DNA from: Desmodus rotundus
Lineage: Eukaryota; Chordata; Mammalia; Chiroptera; Phyllostomidae
Reading direction: 5' to 3'
Length of the DNA stretch: 64,000 nt
NCBI RefSeq assembly: GCF_022682495.2
Contig: NC_071391.1
Span: 19,629,680-19,693,679 of the forward strand
The position numbers and the translations under genes are program-made. Shown here piece after piece: positions 60,391 to 64,000 of this stretch. Numbering within the stretch: position 1 is the stretch's first letter; each line of letters opens with the position of its first letter. The notes under the pieces were generated by a model. The model saw nothing but the letters and a program-made list of their open reading frames with translations, was not told the origin of the DNA and did no database searches.

Positions 60391-61330
60391 AGAACAGAAG
60401 CACCAGCAGAAACACTAGAAACTAAATATTCATCAACACATAACTGGCTTGATAAGTTATGCTGCACACTTATCTTTAAACTCTATCCTGCCTTTAAAAG
60501 TAATGGCATGAAAAGTCACCTAAGACACACTATTGAATTTTTAAAATCGTGTTCACAAAACCATTTTTATATGTGTGCATGTAGATGGGTATATGTATGC
60601 ACACATATAGAAATAAAACAGCAAGGCTAAATTTAAAACTGCTAATCTATTGTTACTTTAAAGAGCATGACTGGAAAAAGCCGTGCCTATATATTTTGTG
60701 TTTTATTCCACATGCGTCCATGTTCTTTGGATCCTTCACAATGCAATGGTACTTCTTAAAATGCAATAACTCAGAGGACTTTGCTTTGGTAGATTTCTCA
60801 GGAATCACTGTCTACACTTTCCGTCTTGTAAATACCTGCTGTAACTTCAAGCTGAAAGCATGTGTAGTAAGAAAAGTGGGAACAGGACAAATTTGCAAAA
60901 GTATGGTTATGTTTAGGGCCCTTGCCTGCTATCTTTTCATCTTGACCTCCGATCTGTGGAGCCACCTCTCTCTGCCCCTTTCAGCATTTTCAAGGGCTCC
61001 TCCCTGAAAGGCTCCTTCCTTGCATCTGATGCGAAGGATCCACCCCCTCCTGCAAATCCGACAGGCCAAATGTGAGGGAGGCTTTGAGTAGTAAACACTT
61101 CACACAATTTATTTCTTTTCAGGTTGGGAGACTCAGAGTCTCCCCCAGGCCCAGGTTTGAATATTTGAAAACTACTTTAACGGCTTTCAAAATCTTGACA
61201 GGCAAGGGGATTTGGCACAGGCCAGCCACCTGTCACACTGGATCAGCCCCTCCGTCTCCAGCGTTGACTGATACTGTCTTACAGGATCAGTTCCCACAGA
61301 GCGATGCACTCAACATCAGCTAGTTCAAAC
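60391..61330. other. Anonymous DNA with a 140-codon open frame
   Basis: The frame 60585-61007 is among the longest here not explained by a LINE. It has no recognisable motif or domain and its region has no CpG-rich promoter, so I treat it as chance. The part at 60950-61320 is GC-richer without a recognisable repeat. Confidence 0.45.
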
Positions 61331-61334
61331 AAGC

Positions 61335-62620
61335 CCTGAACCAGGGCTTTTGTGTGTGAGGTTTCTTGATTACGGCTGCAATTTTGCTGGTGGGTATCAG
61401 TCCATTGAGGTTTTCTGCTTCTTCTTGATTTCCTTTCAGAAGATTGTATGTTTCTAGAAATGTGTTCATTTTACCCAGTTCGTCCAGTTTCTTGGCATAT
61501 ATTTGCTCATAGTAATTTTTATAGTCCTTTTCATGTCTGTGGCATTAGTTGTTATTTCTCTTCTTTCATTTTCTCTTCTGATTTTATTTTTTGGGGTCCT
61601 CTCTCTTTTTTTTTTTTTTTTGATAAGTCTGGCTAAAAGTCTGTCAATTTTGTTTATCTTTCAAAGACCGAACTACTGGATTCGTTGATTTTTGAATTGG
61701 TTTTTTCATCTCTATGTCATTTAATTTTGTTCTGATCTTGATTATTTCCTTCCTTCTACTCACTCTAGGCTGTGTTTGTTATTGTTCCTCTAGTTCTTTT
61801 AGATGTAGGGCTAGGCTGTTTGAGACTTTCCCATCTTCTTTAGGTAGGACTGGATTGGTACGAACTTTCCTCTCAGGACTGCCTTCACTGTGTCCTGTAG
61901 GTTTTAGGTTGTGTGTTGATTTTTATTTGTTTCCAGGTACTTTTTGATTTCTTCCTTGGTCTCATTGTTAACCCATTAATTATTTAATAACATGTTATTT
62001 AGCCTCCATGCATTTGAATGTTTTTGAGTTTTTTCTTGAGGTTGGTTTCTAGTTTCAAGCCATTGGGATCCAAGATGCTTGATATGATTCAATTTTCTTG
62101 AACTGGTTGAGGCTTGTTTTGTGTCCTACCATGTGGTCTATCTTTGAAAACGATCCATGTACATTTGAAAGGAATGGATATTTTGCTTCTTTGGGGTGCA
62201 ATGTTCTATAAATATCAATTAAGTCTATTTGATCTAGAGTGTCAATGCCACAATATTCTTGTTGATGTTTTGTTTGGAAGGTCTATCCATTGTGAACAGT
62301 GGGGTGTTACAATCCTCTACAATGACTGTATTGCTGTCCCCATCTTTCTAAAGTCCTCCAGGATTTTCTTTATATATGTAGCTGTTCCTATATTAGGTGC
62401 ATATATGTTTACAAGGGCTATACCCTCTTGTTGGACCACTCCCTTAGGTATTATGAAGTGACCTTATTTGTCTCTTGTTATGGCTTTTGTTTTGAAGTCT
62501 ATTTGTCTGATATAAGAATTGCTACCCCAGCTTTTTTTCATGTCCATTTGCGTGGAAAAAAATTTTTTCTATCCCTTCACTTTCATCCTTTGAGAATCTT
62601 TTGTTCAAAAATCCATGGTA
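61335..62620 (-). pseudogene. L1 ORF2 fragment: endonuclease end to RT entry, antisense
   Basis: Read on the minus strand, the segment encodes L1 ORF2p from the late endonuclease domain to just before the reverse-transcriptase fingers. Visible pieces in order are GHFIIPKGVVQQEGIALVNI, the region of the catalytic GDFN motif (here read as VEDCNTPL, so altered), FSKIDHMVGHKTSLNQFKKI, HLKELEEQ, VSRRKEIIKIRTKLNDIE, KINKIDRLLARLIKKKKKE and FLETYNLLKGNQEEAENLNG. Several stops interrupt it. Both the ORF2 start and the RT core, C-terminus and 3' UTR are missing, which is not the usual outcome of L1 insertion and points to later deletion. Plus-strand frames (61448-62637) are antisense shadows. Confidence 0.88.
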
Positions 62621-62870
62621 ATTGGAACTGGAAATGACCTAGGTCAGGCACCCTTTTCTCTAACTTCCACCTTTCTCCTCATCACCACTATATAAAATTG
62701 ACCCCGCTCATAAATAAGAGTTCCTCTAATTAAATTATTGGGGATATAATATACTCACTGGTAAATATTTTTATCAAAAAAGTATTCTATATATCCCAAT
62801 TTTACTTAACTTCATAAATGTGTAATCAATACAATAACCCAGTACTAATCTCATTGTCATAATGTCTGGA
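62621..62870. other. Anonymous DNA
   Basis: No gene or recognised repeat. Confidence 0.45.
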
Positions 62871-62874
62871 ATCT

Positions 62875-63110
62875 TGAGAGAAATTGCCTTAATTCCTGGA
62901 CTGGCCCTGTCAATCATCAGTTCTGCAACTTCAATCAAGTTATTTAACTTTTCTGTGCTTCTGTGTTTCTCATTAGTGAAATTGGGATTATAAGGACACT
63001 TGTGGGATTGTTTATGATTTAAAAAATTTGTTTTTAAAGTACATAGACATAATGAATACTTAGTATGTGTTAATTATCATCACCATCATCTTAATGGTCA
63101 TCATTATTAA
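62875..63110 (+). repeat. MIR SINE
   Basis: 'gttctgcaacttcaatcaag', 'ttatttaacttttctgtgct', 'tctcattagtgaaattggga', 'gtacatagacataatgaata' and 'gtatgtgttaattatcatca' match MIR over most of its length. Confidence 0.75.
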
Positions 63111-63450
63111 TATCATCTCCCACATGTTTATTTTACTCTTTCTTATAAACCATTAATGGCTTTCCATGAGTTGAGTTATTTTCTATAGACTTTAAGGACT
63201 TTGCCCTCCCTGACATGCACTAAAACAAGAGTAATTGCTTATTTCTGTCACATGAATAATGGCTAAAATATCAGTAATGGACCCAAAACTCAAAGCAAGC
63301 ACTTAGCGAGTTGTATCTGAGTTCACCCTCACTTGTATGGACTTGATACAATAGTTCGTTGATGTGTTAGATGCCACAGTGGACGCTCATTTGGTACCCA
63401 TTCAATAAATGAATATTTTATGTGAAAATATATATGACATGTTATAATTC
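63111..63450. other. Anonymous DNA
   Basis: No gene or recognised repeat. Confidence 0.45.
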
Positions 63451-63454
63451 CTAC

Positions 63455-63600
63455 TTGATGTTAATAAAGCACTAGGATTTATATCAACAGCTTAATAACC
63501 TTATGAGGGACTCTTTCCCATGTATAACATTTCCCCCTACAACTGAGTGAGGAGGCAGAGACTTGAAGGTTTACATGTTGTTCTTTAGAAAGCCAACTTC
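63455..63600 (-). repeat. Possible MIR remnant
   Basis: 'cagcttaataaccttatgag' and 'actgagtgaggaggcagaga' fit a decayed reverse-strand MIR. Confidence 0.4.
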
Positions 63601-64000
63601 ACTAGAAGGGGCCGCTCCAATCTCTTGTGTCAAGAAAGAACTGAAATTCAGATGCCCGTGTTCAGCCCACCATACCCATTCCATGAATACTTCCAAGTGG
63701 TGGGACTAACCAATTCCACACAGATCTTTTGCTTGCCACCCTTTGTGACTACTTTTCCACCTGATGTTCATTTTAACATCACTCTATTAACTCAGAACTA
63801 AGAGGAGTATCAGAGGCATGAGATAATGTGATCTTATCTGGCCTACACAATCCAAGGGTAATACACAGAGACTTGAATTAAGAGAGGATGTTTCCATGGG
63901 AAAAACTGAGGGAAATATTTACAGTCCAAGGCAAGATGGAGAACCTAGCGTACTTGAAGAGAAAAGAATGAGGGGAAGAATGGTCAGAAATGAGAGTGGG
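63601..64000. other. Anonymous DNA to window end
   Basis: No gene or recognised repeat. Confidence 0.45.

Noticed and set aside
60585..61007. 140-codon plus-strand open frame
   Set aside because: No recognisable domain, no supporting promoter, splice or composition signal; such lengths occur by chance in 64 kb.
61448..62637. Cluster of hydrophobic plus-strand frames that look like small membrane proteins
   Set aside because: They are the reverse strand of A-rich L1 ORF2, which always gives Phe/Leu/Ser-rich antisense frames.

Overview
This window looks like AT-rich, gene-free DNA from a placental mammal, most probably a microbat (Yangochiroptera). The bat call rests on the repeats. There is a VES-type tRNA-derived SINE at about 19.68 kb and a truncated one at 22.86 kb. 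Two HAL1 (half-LINE-1) copies look fairly young. Four insertions share an L1 3' end ending in a GGGGAGAAATGCAGACAACTGT-like block. Under these lies the usual old placental layer of MIR, L2, MER20, MER5A, MLT1-type LTRs and L1M pieces. Family names are recalled from consensus sequences, not searched, and no species can be named.

I find no host protein-coding exon, rRNA, tRNA gene, CpG-island promoter or CRISPR array. The longest open frames (60 to 157 codons) are chance frames, antisense shadows of LINE sequence, or remnants of LINE proteins. The window reads as a gene desert or the interior of a very long intron.

Layout: 0-5 kb is anonymous DNA with an L2 tail, a MIR split by an L1 3' end, a short hAT element, a Tigger-type element with TA duplications and an MLT1 LTR remnant. 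5.5-6.3 kb is an old L1 ORF2 piece. 6.6-15.9 kb is mostly anonymous with old repeats. 16.1-17.33 kb is the best-preserved L1 copy (ORF2 C-terminus, 3' UTR and A-rich tail, one frame with three stops). 17.8-23 kb holds a hAT element with perfect 8-bp target duplications, an old antisense L1 end, the full VES SINE, a HAL1 inserted inside a MIR with its 5' part inverted, an L1 end, another hAT element and the partial VES. About 27.0-28.3 kb is a mostly repeat-free block that keeps many CpGs and contains an old MIR; it is the best candidate for conserved regulatory DNA. 29-37 kb carries old repeats. 37.5-38.2 kb is an unassigned GC-richer block. 39-54 kb contains MIR, hAT (MER20, MER5A and a related pair), a long L2 3' segment and several L1 3' ends. 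54.5-55.4 kb is a HAL1 with an ORF1 remnant. 56-60.4 kb has L1 ends, an MLT1 remnant, an unassigned CpG-richer block and a 4 x 28-bp minisatellite. 61.3-62.6 kb is an antisense L1 ORF2 piece (endonuclease end to RT entry).

No genes here work together. The content is a record of retrotransposon and DNA-transposon insertions plus one or two stretches that may be regulatory. I see no evidence for a new biological system.
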